This document shows, piece after piece, positions 15,877-24,572 of a stretch of DNA of 64,000 nucleotides; positions within the stretch are counted from its first letter, which is position 1, and every line of letters starts with the position of its first letter. The translations under genes and the position numbers were made by a program. Source of the DNA: Coprothermobacter sp. (lineage in GTDB: Bacteria > Caldisericota > Caldisericia > Cryosericales > Cryosericaceae); the NCBI GenBank assembly GCA_013824685.1, contig PNOG01000013.1:1-64000 (forward strand), in the 5' to 3' direction. The notes beneath the pieces were generated by a model. It did no database searches. It had not been told where the DNA came from and was given only the letters and a program-made list of their open reading frames with translations.

Positions 15877-17184
15877 TCAGCCGGTGGCGAGCGTCGTGAT
15901 CGGGTCGTTCAGTCCGACAATCGTCAGTTCGATGCCGTTTGCTCTGAGCACGCGCTGTTGAGACCTCAGGCGGAGCAGTCTCGACGTATCTTTCAGGAAG
16001 TACGGTGCCTGGTGCTCGCCCGGCAGGAGGAACGTGCCTTCCGGGAACAGGATGATCGTGATGCGCGCGAAGTGCTGGCGCTGCTTGAGCAAGTGCACGA
16101 TCTCCGTCTCGTCCATCTCATGCGCGAGGAGAACCAATTGTGACTGCGCGGGGATCACGCGTGCGTTCTGGTTCAGCCAGTCCAGCACGATGCCGGTGTC
16201 TTCTGTCCGCACGGCCTGGGCTCTGGCTATCGCCGTGAGGCAGGAGAGAAGATGCGTGCGGTCACGGCCGGTGCCCGCCCATTCCGTATGGGACCCGATT
16301 GCCACAAGGCCGAAGGGCAGGTTGTGGTCATGAATATACTGCAGGATACTTGCAGCCGCGGTCGACAGCGTGTCGTCCAGCGCTTCCAGCGCAAAGCCCG
16401 TGTCCCGGTGTACGGTATAGTTCACCAGCAGGACAACGGTCTGAGACGCCGAGGGAGTGAAGTCCTTGACGACGAGCGTTCCCGTGTGAGCGCTCATCTT
16501 CCAGTGGATGCGATTCATCGGCTCGCCGTCATAGGGGTGAGTCCCTGTGAGCTGGCTGGTATCGACATTGGGAGCGTAGCGGACACGCTGTCCGTCGAGA
16601 GGTGACGTGAGCGCGATGTGCATCGCTGCGAGGGAAATTGGACGCGGGACGACCGTCAGGGTCAGCTGGGAGGGAACCGTGCACTGGATACGGAAAATGC
16701 GCAGTGGATCCTGCAGCGAGACGCGGGCGGAGCCCACAGTGTACTGTCCTTTGCGGGTGGCGTCGAAGAACGCGGTCATGTCGTCGTCGCCCTTCCTGCT
16801 GTGGCGCTGGATCACGTAGGGCGGGAGCAGCGGTTCGATAGACAGCAGCAGAGGTCCCGTGACCCCGTATCCGGAGGCTGTGCAGGTCAGCATGTTGGGC
16901 TGGCGTACCGTCGCGACGCTGTGTCGAAGGACGCTCGTGACCGTGAGCCGTTGGTGAAGGGCGGTGAGCATGCCGCACAGAATGACCGTATAGGACAGTG
17001 CAGCGAGCCCAACGATGAGGAAGGAAGCACTGCGGAGGAGAAGGGCGACGACAAGCATGAACAACGACACCAGCAGCCCGGCCCCTGCGGTCCTGAAGAA
17101 CACGCGGAAACCAGTGGAGCGTGCCGCAGTACTGCGACGCCCCCCTGTCGGTACCTTTGTCTGAAGAATCCCCGCTGTCCCCAT
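15877..17184 (-). CDS. DUF58 domain protein (cassette 2)
   Basis: 435 residues. The DUF58 core TSPLDGQRVRYAPNVD and EPMNRIHWKMSAHTG lie near 190-235, after two membrane helices at about 30-75. The N-terminus is longer and more basic than in the paralogues. The C-terminus ends ELTIVGLNDPITTLATG, closely parallel to the IGLNDTLGVL and IGLNDTLAAL ends of the other copies. The GAGGTGAG site sits just before the ATG. Confidence 0.84.
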   Translation of the reverse strand: MGTAGILQTKVPTGGRRSTAARSTGFRVFFRTAGAGLLVSLFMLVVALLLRSASFLIVGLAALSYTVILCGMLTALHQRLTVTSVLRHSVATVRQPNMLTCTASGYGVTGPLLLSIEPLLPPYVIQRHSRKGDDDMTAFFDATRKGQYTVGSARVSLQDPLRIFRIQCTVPSQLTLTVVPRPISLAAMHIALTSPLDGQRVRYAPNVDTSQLTGTHPYDGEPMNRIHWKMSAHTGTLVVKDFTPSASQTVVLLVNYTVHRDTGFALEALDDTLSTAAASILQYIHDHNLPFGLVAIGSHTEWAGTGRDRTHLLSCLTAIARAQAVRTEDTGIVLDWLNQNARVIPAQSQLVLLAHEMDETEIVHLLKQRQHFARITIILFPEGTFLLPGEHQAPYFLKDTSRLLRLRSQQRVLRANGIELTIVGLNDPITTLATG

Positions 17185-17238
17185 CTCACCTCACTCACTA
17201 CATCGGGCAGGGCTCCAGCACGTTACAGACTGGTCGGG

Positions 17239-18756
17239 TCACTGGGAGACGGGCAATGCTCCCTCGGTTCTAATGCGCGGGTGCTGGGCCTCGACCTTCA
17301 GCATCTCCAGCAGCTCCTGGTAGGTAGCTTTGGCCAGCCTCACCTGATCGGGAGTCACGTCGACCTTCGAGTAGCGGGCGACGTAGAACAGTCGTCCCAG
17401 AACGCTGACCTTCTCGGCCAGGTCAGGATACCACCGGGCAACGCGAGTTGTCAGTTCTGTCGGCGTTTCTCCGCGTACCATCGCAAGGTCGAGTGGATAC
17501 AAGGCGTTGGCGGCCATGTAGAAGATCGCGATGACCGTTCCACGTGGGTCGCGCAGCAGCTCTTCGTCATCCAGGCTGCGGATCCTCTTGATGGTTCGTT
17601 CGATGACGATGCGGTCGCGCCTGCGCCCAATGCCCTCGAGGCGGTCCCACTTGGTTGCGAATGCCTCCCGGACACAGGTGACGCCACAATAGAGCACTGT
17701 CAGGATCGACAAGTTGCGCAGAACGAGCCGCAATGCTATGACGGCGGGAGATGGAAAGAGATTGACCTTCAACCTGAGCGCAAGGAACATCTGCCAGGTA
17801 CGCGGTACCAGAAGCTTGCCATTGATGATCCAGGGTGAAGAAGGACCGAACATCAGGGTGTTCAGAGCCTTGCTGTGTATGCTGATGAGAGCCACGAAGA
17901 TGCAGCCCATGCCGAGCAGCAGGAGGAGAGCAGGCACAAGCTTGCGCAGGGACTTTCCCGGTCCCTGCTGGAGGACGGCACCAAGGAATATCCAGGCAAG
18001 CAGGATCACGATTGGAGCCGTCAGCAGGGAACCGACGAGGACGTGGAGTTCTTCGACAAGTGCAGTCCGCATCAGCCAGGAGCCGAGGAGACTCGTTGCA
18101 GCGGCTGGCCAGGGCTTCCACCAGTTCGTGGTATGGCGTCTTGTGATGAAGTCGACGGCCGTAGGATGGCCAAACAGGAAATCCTGGAGATTCTGGGCAG
18201 TTGATGCGCTGAACGGACCTGTCTCGACCGGAAGGGACGTTGCCAGGATGGTGACCGCGATCAGGATGATGGCAACCGGCACCAGCCGCTGGAGGAACCT
18301 CGGCCGGTCCTCGTCTGTCCCCGCAAGCAGCAGTGCCAGGAGGACGAGGAGTGACAGCACTGCGATCGAGACGCCGGCGCCCGCGACGTCGAGCGTGACC
18401 AGCAGCGCCAGCCACACGATGTTGTACAGGTAGATTGGTTCGCCAGGAGTCTTCAACCGGGTGAGAACAATGCCTGCGTAGAAGAGCATTGGCACGAGGA
18501 GAAAGAAGAACTCCCGATAGCGTGCTGCGTAATCGATGGCCAAGCGCTGACTGTTTGTGGCCAGAACGCTGATCAGAGCGACGGTGATAATGGCTTCCCA
18601 CGTGAGCTTGTGCCGCTCCAGCCATGGTCCTGCCACCAGGACGGCCAGCGCGGGCAGCACGATCCACAGTGGAATAGTGGCGCGAGCTGTCCAGAAGACC
18701 AGGAGCGTCGCTACCATCATGAAGGAGATATGCAGCAGTGACTTCTCGCGATGCAT
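17239..18756 (-). CDS. DUF4129 family membrane protein (cassette 3)
   Basis: 505 residues with about six N-terminal helices, a periplasmic loop (residues 180-260), two more helices and a DUF4129-like C-terminus (RIRSLDDEELLRDPRGTVIAIFYMA, then VRGETPTELTTRV and ARYSKVDVTPDQV). The start is two bases after the upstream DUF58 stop, with GGGAGAAG before it. Confidence 0.73.
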   Translation of the reverse strand: MHREKSLLHISFMMVATLLVFWTARATIPLWIVLPALAVLVAGPWLERHKLTWEAIITVALISVLATNSQRLAIDYAARYREFFFLLVPMLFYAGIVLTRLKTPGEPIYLYNIVWLALLVTLDVAGAGVSIAVLSLLVLLALLLAGTDEDRPRFLQRLVPVAIILIAVTILATSLPVETGPFSASTAQNLQDFLFGHPTAVDFITRRHTTNWWKPWPAAATSLLGSWLMRTALVEELHVLVGSLLTAPIVILLAWIFLGAVLQQGPGKSLRKLVPALLLLLGMGCIFVALISIHSKALNTLMFGPSSPWIINGKLLVPRTWQMFLALRLKVNLFPSPAVIALRLVLRNLSILTVLYCGVTCVREAFATKWDRLEGIGRRRDRIVIERTIKRIRSLDDEELLRDPRGTVIAIFYMAANALYPLDLAMVRGETPTELTTRVARWYPDLAEKVSVLGRLFYVARYSKVDVTPDQVRLAKATYQELLEMLKVEAQHPRIRTEGALPVSQ

Positions 18757-18758
18757 GA

Positions 18759-20000
18759 TCAGGCTTCTCCCAGGGCAGCGAGCGTATCGTTGAGACCGAT
18801 AATGGACAGGTCCACGCTGGCATCTCTCAGGATCTTCTGCGTCTTCTTGAGACGTGCAATCTGTTCGACGTCGGGCATGAAGTACGGGACTGCCCGCTCG
18901 CCGTACAGCAGGAAGCTTCCGTGCGGGAACAGGCAGATCGAAATGCGTGAGAACTGCGCCTGCATGCGAAGCAGCGCTCCAATCTCCTCTTCCTTCAGCT
19001 CGTGCTGGATGAGAAACAACTGTGAGCGGGCGGGGATGCGGAGTCGTTCCCGCTGGAGATAGTCGAGGAACACTGTACTGGACGGTTCATGGTCCATGCG
19101 GGCCCGCGCGCGTGCAAGGAGGCGGTAACACGCGAACAAATGGGTCGCGTCCTTCGAGAAGCCGTTGGAGGAGAGTGTCTCCTCACCCAGAACGGTAAGC
19201 CCGAAGGGCAGCTTGCGGTCATGGCCATACTGGAGGACACTGGCGCCCACCATGGTCATGTAGTCTTCGAAGGTTTCCAGGGTGAAGCTGGGCTCGCGCC
19301 GAAGCGTCAGGTTGAGCAGGACGACGACGGTCTTTGAGGCCGACGGGGCGAATTCCTTCACCATGAGCTCACCTCTGTGAGCACTCATTTTCCAGTGAAT
19401 ACGGTTCATGGGGTCACTTTCGTAGGGTCGCACTCCCGCAAGCTGCGAGACATCATAGTTGGGTGCGAACTTGACGCGCTGACCATCGAGGGGAGAGGTC
19501 AGTGAGATGCGCAGTTTCTCGAGGGGAAGGACTGTGGGGAACACGGTGAGTTGCTCATCTGCTATCAGGCGCCTGCTGAGGCGGAACAGGCGAAGAGGGT
19601 CGGTCACAGTCAGGATACCCTCGCCCAGGTCATACACCCCTCGACGGTTGACGTGGAACTGCAGGACGTACGTCCGGTCGTGCCAGGACGAGCTTTCGCG
19701 GATGATGTACTCGGGGACCAGCGGCTGGAGCTGGATTGAGAGAGGGGAACGTGACGGGATGCCCTCAAGCGAAATCGTCAGTGTATTCCGTGACTTCATC
19801 TGCACGACTGCCTGTCGCAGGTGTTTGACGACCCGGATTCGGTCGCTTGTCCCCAGTACCAGCGGGACCATGACCACCGTGTACGTTGTGATGAGGGTCG
19901 CAAGATAGAAGAGGGGTCGGGTCCCGAGGACAAGCCATAACAGCGCCGCGAGCAAGGATATCAGGATTGCGCGCCCTGCGACGCGGAGAACTCGCCTCAT
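18759..20000 (-). CDS. DUF58 domain protein (cassette 3), first gene of the cluster
   Basis: 413 residues with two N-terminal helices (about 10-50), the DUF58 core TSPLDGQRVKFAPNYD followed by SDPMNRIHWKMSAHRG near 180-220, and a C-terminus ending SIIGLNDTLAALGEA. It is the promoter-proximal gene of a seven-gene minus-strand cluster. It shares more sequence with the cassette 1 copy than with cassette 2. Confidence 0.85.
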   Translation of the reverse strand: MRRVLRVAGRAILISLLAALLWLVLGTRPLFYLATLITTYTVVMVPLVLGTSDRIRVVKHLRQAVVQMKSRNTLTISLEGIPSRSPLSIQLQPLVPEYIIRESSSWHDRTYVLQFHVNRRGVYDLGEGILTVTDPLRLFRLSRRLIADEQLTVFPTVLPLEKLRISLTSPLDGQRVKFAPNYDVSQLAGVRPYESDPMNRIHWKMSAHRGELMVKEFAPSASKTVVVLLNLTLRREPSFTLETFEDYMTMVGASVLQYGHDRKLPFGLTVLGEETLSSNGFSKDATHLFACYRLLARARARMDHEPSSTVFLDYLQRERLRIPARSQLFLIQHELKEEEIGALLRMQAQFSRISICLFPHGSFLLYGERAVPYFMPDVEQIARLKKTQKILRDASVDLSIIGLNDTLAALGEA

Positions 20001-20189
20001 GCTGCTCTCACGATTCCACGCCCTGTTCTTATACGCTCTCCCGAGTGCCTCATGCCAGGACCACCTCTTTGCCAGTCAGCCATGTGCTGCAGACTATGGA
20101 TATTGTATGGCGACAGGGCTGATTTGCAATGCTGGAGCGGTGCAAGAGGATGCCATATCGCTACCGGGCGAGGTGCCGGCCCTGGCTGG

Positions 20190-20218
20190 TTGTTGTGGGT
20201 CGTCTTTTCTGGTAAACT
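20190..20218 (+). promoter_or_regulatory. Promoter for the first DegV gene
   Basis: TTGTTG (20190-20195), a 17-base spacer and TAAACT (20213-20218) lie about 30 bases upstream of the start codon, between two divergent genes. Confidence 0.45.
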
Positions 20219-20249
20219 ATGCTTGCGAATACGCGGAGGTGAACAACAC

Positions 20250-21089
20250 ATGATACAAGTTGTCATGGACACGACGACAGGTATGACCAGACAGGAGTTC
20301 GACCAGTCCGGGATAGCGATGGTCTCTCTCTACGTCCGGGACGGTGACAAGCTCTACCGTGAACAGGTGGACATCTTTCCCGACGAGTTCTACCAACGGG
20401 AAAGGGAGGGTCTCATCTATGAGACCGCCCAGACGAATCCTGCAGACTTGGTTTCCGTGTTCAAGCCCATCGTGGAAGCAGGCGACGAAGCCATATGTGT
20501 GCTCATCTCAAGCGCCATCTCGGGTTCCGTGAACGCAGCGCACGTCGCTGTTCAGATGCTCGGGGCCGAAGACAGGATAACGATCGTCGATTCCCTGGAA
20601 TCCGGCTACGGTGAAGCCTACCTTGGTCATACGGCAAAGAAGATGGCTGATGCAGGCGAGAATCGCGTGGAAATTGTTCGGGCTTTGGCCGACATTCGCA
20701 GCCGGACGCGCACGTACTTCATCATGGAATCACTCAAGTGGCTGTTCCATGGAGGACGCCTGACGGGAGCGCAGTACTTCGTTGGATCCGTGATCAAGCT
20801 GAACCCAATTGTCTGGTTCGACGAAGCGGGACGCATGACGTCCTACGACAAGACACGAACCATCAAGGTTGCCAAGGACCACATGCGCCAGCTGGTCGCA
20901 GACTGTGGCAAGAACGGGGTCGAGGCTGCAACCCTGCATTGGCCGGACAACCTGGATGAGGCTCAGGGGTTCCACGCCGAGATGGAGGAAATCCTCCAGG
21001 CTCCTGTGTCATATACCAAGCTGTCGTGCGTGCTGGGCGTGCACACGGGCCCTGACCTTCTTGGCCCCTGCATCATCATGAAGGCGTAA
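20250..21089 (+). CDS. DegV family fatty-acid-binding protein
   Basis: 279 residues starting at ATG 20250 behind GGAGGT; a longer in-frame extension upstream has no coding character. DegV/FakB proteins carry a fatty acid and present it to the kinase FakA for phosphorylation. The lipid-pocket SSAISGSVNAAH motif is near residue 90 and the GGRLTGAQ motif near 165. The N-terminal DTTTGM replaces the usual DSTS-type motif. Together with the next gene it forms a distinct subgroup from the three DegV genes at 36-38.7 kb. Confidence 0.88.
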   Translation: MIQVVMDTTTGMTRQEFDQSGIAMVSLYVRDGDKLYREQVDIFPDEFYQREREGLIYETAQTNPADLVSVFKPIVEAGDEAICVLISSAISGSVNAAHVAVQMLGAEDRITIVDSLESGYGEAYLGHTAKKMADAGENRVEIVRALADIRSRTRTYFIMESLKWLFHGGRLTGAQYFVGSVIKLNPIVWFDEAGRMTSYDKTRTIKVAKDHMRQLVADCGKNGVEAATLHWPDNLDEAQGFHAEMEEILQAPVSYTKLSCVLGVHTGPDLLGPCIIMKA

Positions 21090-21221
21090 CCAGAGGATCT
21101 GGTCGAAGCAGCCAGTGATGCTTATCTTGGGGCTGTCGTGCAGCACGATGGGCAAATTCCCCACTCGTGACACCGGCATACGGTGACAGGCGGTCCAAAC
21201 AGGGCCCCTGAAAGGAGTCGA

Positions 21222-22088
21222 ATGATCAGAGTCGTCATGGACTCGACATGTGGCATGACTGTCGAGGATTTTGAGAAGGCAGGCATAGTCATGGCGCCTC
21301 TCTATGTCCGTGAAGGGGAGACACTGTATCGCGACGGCGTCGACATGAAGCCGGCCGAGTTCTACAAGAAGGAGCGTGAGGGCGTCATCTTCGAGAGCGC
21401 GCAGACCAACCCCGCCGACCTGGTGCGCATTTTCGGGCCGATTCTCGAGGCTGGAGATGAAATCGTCTGTGTCATGATATCGGGGGCTATCTCGGGGTCT
21501 GTCAACGCGGCGCACGTTGCCGTCCAGACCCTGGTGGCCGAGGATCGAATTTCCATCGTGGACTCTCGCCAGAGTGGCTATTGCCAGCTGACGATGGGCC
21601 GGTTGGCCAAGAGCATGGCGGATGAGGGCAAGAGCCGCGCCAAAATCGTCGAAGCGCTCACCGAACTGCGGGACCGCACGTGGGTCTACTTCATCATGGA
21701 GTCGCTCCACTGGCTGTACAAGGGTGGCCGCCTCACAGGTGCTCAGGCCCTCATTGGGACGATCATCCAGCTCAAGCCTATCGTCTGGTTTGACGACATC
21801 GGCCGCATGGTGACGCACGACAAGATCCGGACGCTCAAGGCGGGCAAGGAACGGCTCAAGGAGTTGGTTCTGGAAATGGCCTCCTACGGCGTGGTGTCTG
21901 CAGGGTTACACTGGGCCGACAACTGGGATGAGGCCAGGGAGTTTGGGGACTGGATGGAATCGGTGCTCCACGTACCGGTCGAGTACAACAGGGTCTCCTG
22001 TGTCGTCGGCTGTCACGTGGGCCCGACGGTTCTGGGACCCGTCGTCGTCATGAAGGAGAAGCCGAAGGCGAAGAATCGCGTAGACTAA
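21222..22088 (+). CDS. DegV family fatty-acid-binding protein, paralogue
   Basis: 288 residues from ATG 21222, preceded by AAAGGAG. It is highly similar to the gene just upstream: DSTCGM at the N-terminus, GAISGSVNAAHVAVQ near residue 90, SLHWLYKGGRLTGAQ near 160 and VGCHVGPTVLGP near the end. It arose by tandem duplication. Its last 41 bases overlap the 3' end of the convergent EamA gene, adding a basic KEKPKAKNRVD tail that the sister protein lacks. Confidence 0.88.
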   Translation: MIRVVMDSTCGMTVEDFEKAGIVMAPLYVREGETLYRDGVDMKPAEFYKKEREGVIFESAQTNPADLVRIFGPILEAGDEIVCVMISGAISGSVNAAHVAVQTLVAEDRISIVDSRQSGYCQLTMGRLAKSMADEGKSRAKIVEALTELRDRTWVYFIMESLHWLYKGGRLTGAQALIGTIIQLKPIVWFDDIGRMVTHDKIRTLKAGKERLKELVLEMASYGVVSAGLHWADNWDEAREFGDWMESVLHVPVEYNRVSCVVGCHVGPTVLGPVVVMKEKPKAKNRVD

Positions 22089-22947
22089 GCAGGACACCGA
22101 GAAGGACGACGGCTCCGCCGGCTAGCTGCATTACTGTCACTGTTTCGTGCAGCACGACCCAGGAGGTCAGCACACCGAAGACCGGGACAAGGTTGAGGAT
22201 GTTGACCGCCTGGGTCGATGCCATTCTGGCAACTCCGTAGTTGTACAGGGAGTACCCTCCGACCGAACAGAAGACCGCCAGATAGATGACGGCCCAGACA
22301 CCTTCGGCGGGGATTGGGAAAGCCGGCCGCTCAAACACACCTGCCAGAGGAAGCAGGACGATACTGCCAAACAGCATCTGAAACATCGCAGTTCTGCTGG
22401 CCGAGCTGTTTTTGGACAGGTTCTTGACCAGAATGCTGTAGAATGCCCAGCAGATGCCTGAGAGGATGATGAGTCCGTCGCCAAGAAGGCGCTTCCCTCC
22501 CAGGGCCCCTATAAGAGAACGTGGGTTGACGATGAGAACGACCCCGACGACAGACAGCGCAATGCCCCCGACGGCAATGCAGGAGAACCTCCTGTGATAG
22601 ACCAGACCCTCCACCAGGAGCGACAGGACGGGAAAGACGCCCATCATCAGTGAGATCTCGGAGGCTGTCGACAGGGCAAGACCCACGTTCTCGAAGATAT
22701 GGTTCAGCGCATAGCCCAGGACTCCTCCCAGCATCATGGCGCCGAATGCTCGCCGGTCCAGACGAAGGTCTTCGTGACGAACAAGCAGCCAGGCGAGCAG
22801 GATGGCGCTTGCGAGCACGAAGCGTATCCATGCGAGCCAAAGCGGAGGGATAGAGCGAAGAGCCAGCTTGGAGACGGCGAAGGACGTTCCCCAGACGAAC
22901 GCCGCTGCTACGACGGACACTATGCTTCCGGTTCGGGTTGTTGGCAT
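22048..22947 (-). CDS. EamA/DMT superfamily permease
   Basis: 299 residues with about ten membrane helices in two EamA repeats (residues 10-140 and 160-290). Diagnostic pieces are FVWGTSFAVSKLALR at the N-terminus, GYALNHIFENVGLALST and SLYNYGVARM, followed by NLVPVFGVLTSWVVLHE. The family exports amino acids or other metabolites; the substrate cannot be predicted. The 3' end overlaps the DegV gene on the opposite strand. Confidence 0.9.
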   Translation of the reverse strand: MPTTRTGSIVSVVAAAFVWGTSFAVSKLALRSIPPLWLAWIRFVLASAILLAWLLVRHEDLRLDRRAFGAMMLGGVLGYALNHIFENVGLALSTASEISLMMGVFPVLSLLVEGLVYHRRFSCIAVGGIALSVVGVVLIVNPRSLIGALGGKRLLGDGLIILSGICWAFYSILVKNLSKNSSASRTAMFQMLFGSIVLLPLAGVFERPAFPIPAEGVWAVIYLAVFCSVGGYSLYNYGVARMASTQAVNILNLVPVFGVLTSWVVLHETVTVMQLAGGAVVLLGVLLSLRDSSPSASPS

Positions 22948-23030
22948 GATTGCACATGGTACCTTTCTGGATGGCTCTTGTCAAAGGCCCGGCTTCGCGG
23001 GCCGGGCACCTGCCCTGCCGTGAACGAACA

Positions 23031-23058
23031 AAGCCCCGGCGGTTGGTGTCCAGGGCTT
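23031..23058 (-). terminator. Terminator after the sigma-54 activator gene
   Basis: On the minus strand AAGCCC...GGGCTT, with extra G/C pairing in the stem, is followed by TGTTCGTT. It lies 36 bases past the stop at 23094. Confidence 0.55.
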
Positions 23059-23093
23059 CGCAGAGTCAGGAAATCAGGCGCAGGATGTTGTTG

Positions 23094-24548
23094 CTACTGG
23101 TCCCGGTCCTGCAGCTTATAGTCCCGAATCTTGTTGAACAGCGATTTGCGGGAGATGCCGAGGATCTGGGCGGCCTTGGTCTTGTTCCCACCGGACTCGC
23201 GCAACGCCTTGCGGATCATATCGATCTCCATTTGCTGGATGGCGTCTGACAGACGAAGTCCACCGTTGCCGTCTGCGCCGACTGCCTGCGGCCGCGTGGG
23301 TTGTGCCACCAGTGGCTGACCCTCAGGAGCTGAAGATTCCTCGCGTCGGTGCAGAATGGGCTGAGCGCAGAGTTCTACTGTCTCGGGCAGGAGCACGTGT
23401 GCCTGAGAGATGATGACTGCCCGGGCGATGACGTTTTCCAGCTCCCGGACATTTCCCGGCCACTCATAGGCAGTAAGGCGTTCCAAGGTCTGGTCTGCTA
23501 TCTCTGTGACGTCACGCCCGTACTTGGCCGCGTACTTCCTGACGAAGTGGCGTGCCAGCAGCACAGTATCGCCGCGCCGGTCACGCAGCGGGGGAAGACG
23601 CAGTGTGATGACGTTGAGCCGGTAGAACAGGTCCTCGCGGAACTTGCGTTCAGAGACCAGTCTGGTCAAGTCCTGGTTCGTGGCCGCGATGACGCGTGCC
23701 GACGACGTCAGATGCTCTCGACCGCCGACGCGTTCGAAGCCTCCATCCTGCAGGATTCGCAGGAGTTTTGCCTGGAGCGGCAGCGACATGTCGCCGATCT
23801 CGTCGAGGAAGAGGGTGCCACTGGATGCCTGTTCGAACTTGCCGATGTGCGTATCGAAGGCGTCAGTGAAGGCTCCCTTGTCGTGACCGAACAGCTCGCT
23901 CTCGAGAAGGTTCTCCGGGATGGCCGCGCAATTGACGACGATGAACGCCCGGTCCTTTCGATGGCTGTTGTTGTGAACGGCCTTGGCGACCAGCTCCTTG
24001 CCAGTACCTGATTCGCCGAGGACCAGGACGGTCGCATCCGAGCTGGCAACCTTGCCGATCTGCTTGTAGACTTCCTGCATGAGTGGACTCTGGCCGACGA
24101 GCTCGTCACTGTTGATGACGGGAAGGTCCTCGGGGCGAGCCCGTCCTGAGAGGCATGACAGCTCGCGAAGTTCAAGAGCCCTTTTCACCTTGATTTTGAC
24201 CTCATCGATGTCAAACGGTTTGGTTAGATAGTCATAGGCTCCGGACTTCATGGCGGAAATGGCGACATCCGACGAGCCGAACGCTGTCAGGAAAATGACA
24301 GGGAGATCGGGCTGGGATTCCTTGATCTTGAGAAAAGCATCCATGCCGCTCATGACGGGCATCTTGACGTCCATCAGGACGGTGTCCGGGTTCAGGGCTC
24401 TGACCTTCTCGACTGCTTCCTGACCGTTCTTGGCGACGTTGACGCGATAGCCCTCGTCCTCAAGTGACTCGCGGAGCAGTTCGCGTATGTTTTCCTCGTC
24501 GTCCACGACCAGAATGAGCTTGCTTTGGGTTTTCATAGGCAATTTCAC
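23094..24548 (-). CDS. NtrC-family sigma-54-dependent response regulator with GAFTDA loop
   Basis: 484 residues. A receiver domain (3-125) has the acidic pocket DD at 16-17, phospho-acceptor Asp60 in LMDVKMP and Lys110. The AAA+ domain (150-380) has Walker A GESGTGKE at 178-185, the sigma-54 contact loop at 225-230 and GTLFLDEIGDM as Walker B. A Fis-type helix-turn-helix ends the protein (NKTKAAQILGISRKSLFNKI). The contact loop reads GAFTDA rather than GAFTGA. The partner kinase gene ends 24 bases upstream. GTG 24548 or ATG 24536 could start it; neither has a good ribosome-binding site. Confidence 0.93.
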   Translation of the reverse strand: MKLPMKTQSKLILVVDDEENIRELLRESLEDEGYRVNVAKNGQEAVEKVRALNPDTVLMDVKMPVMSGMDAFLKIKESQPDLPVIFLTAFGSSDVAISAMKSGAYDYLTKPFDIDEVKIKVKRALELRELSCLSGRARPEDLPVINSDELVGQSPLMQEVYKQIGKVASSDATVLVLGESGTGKELVAKAVHNNSHRKDRAFIVVNCAAIPENLLESELFGHDKGAFTDAFDTHIGKFEQASSGTLFLDEIGDMSLPLQAKLLRILQDGGFERVGGREHLTSSARVIAATNQDLTRLVSERKFREDLFYRLNVITLRLPPLRDRRGDTVLLARHFVRKYAAKYGRDVTEIADQTLERLTAYEWPGNVRELENVIARAVIISQAHVLLPETVELCAQPILHRREESSAPEGQPLVAQPTRPQAVGADGNGGLRLSDAIQQMEIDMIRKALRESGGNKTKAAQILGISRKSLFNKIRDYKLQDRDQ

Positions 24549-24572
24549 AGTTTACCGGTTTCGAAGTCCGAG

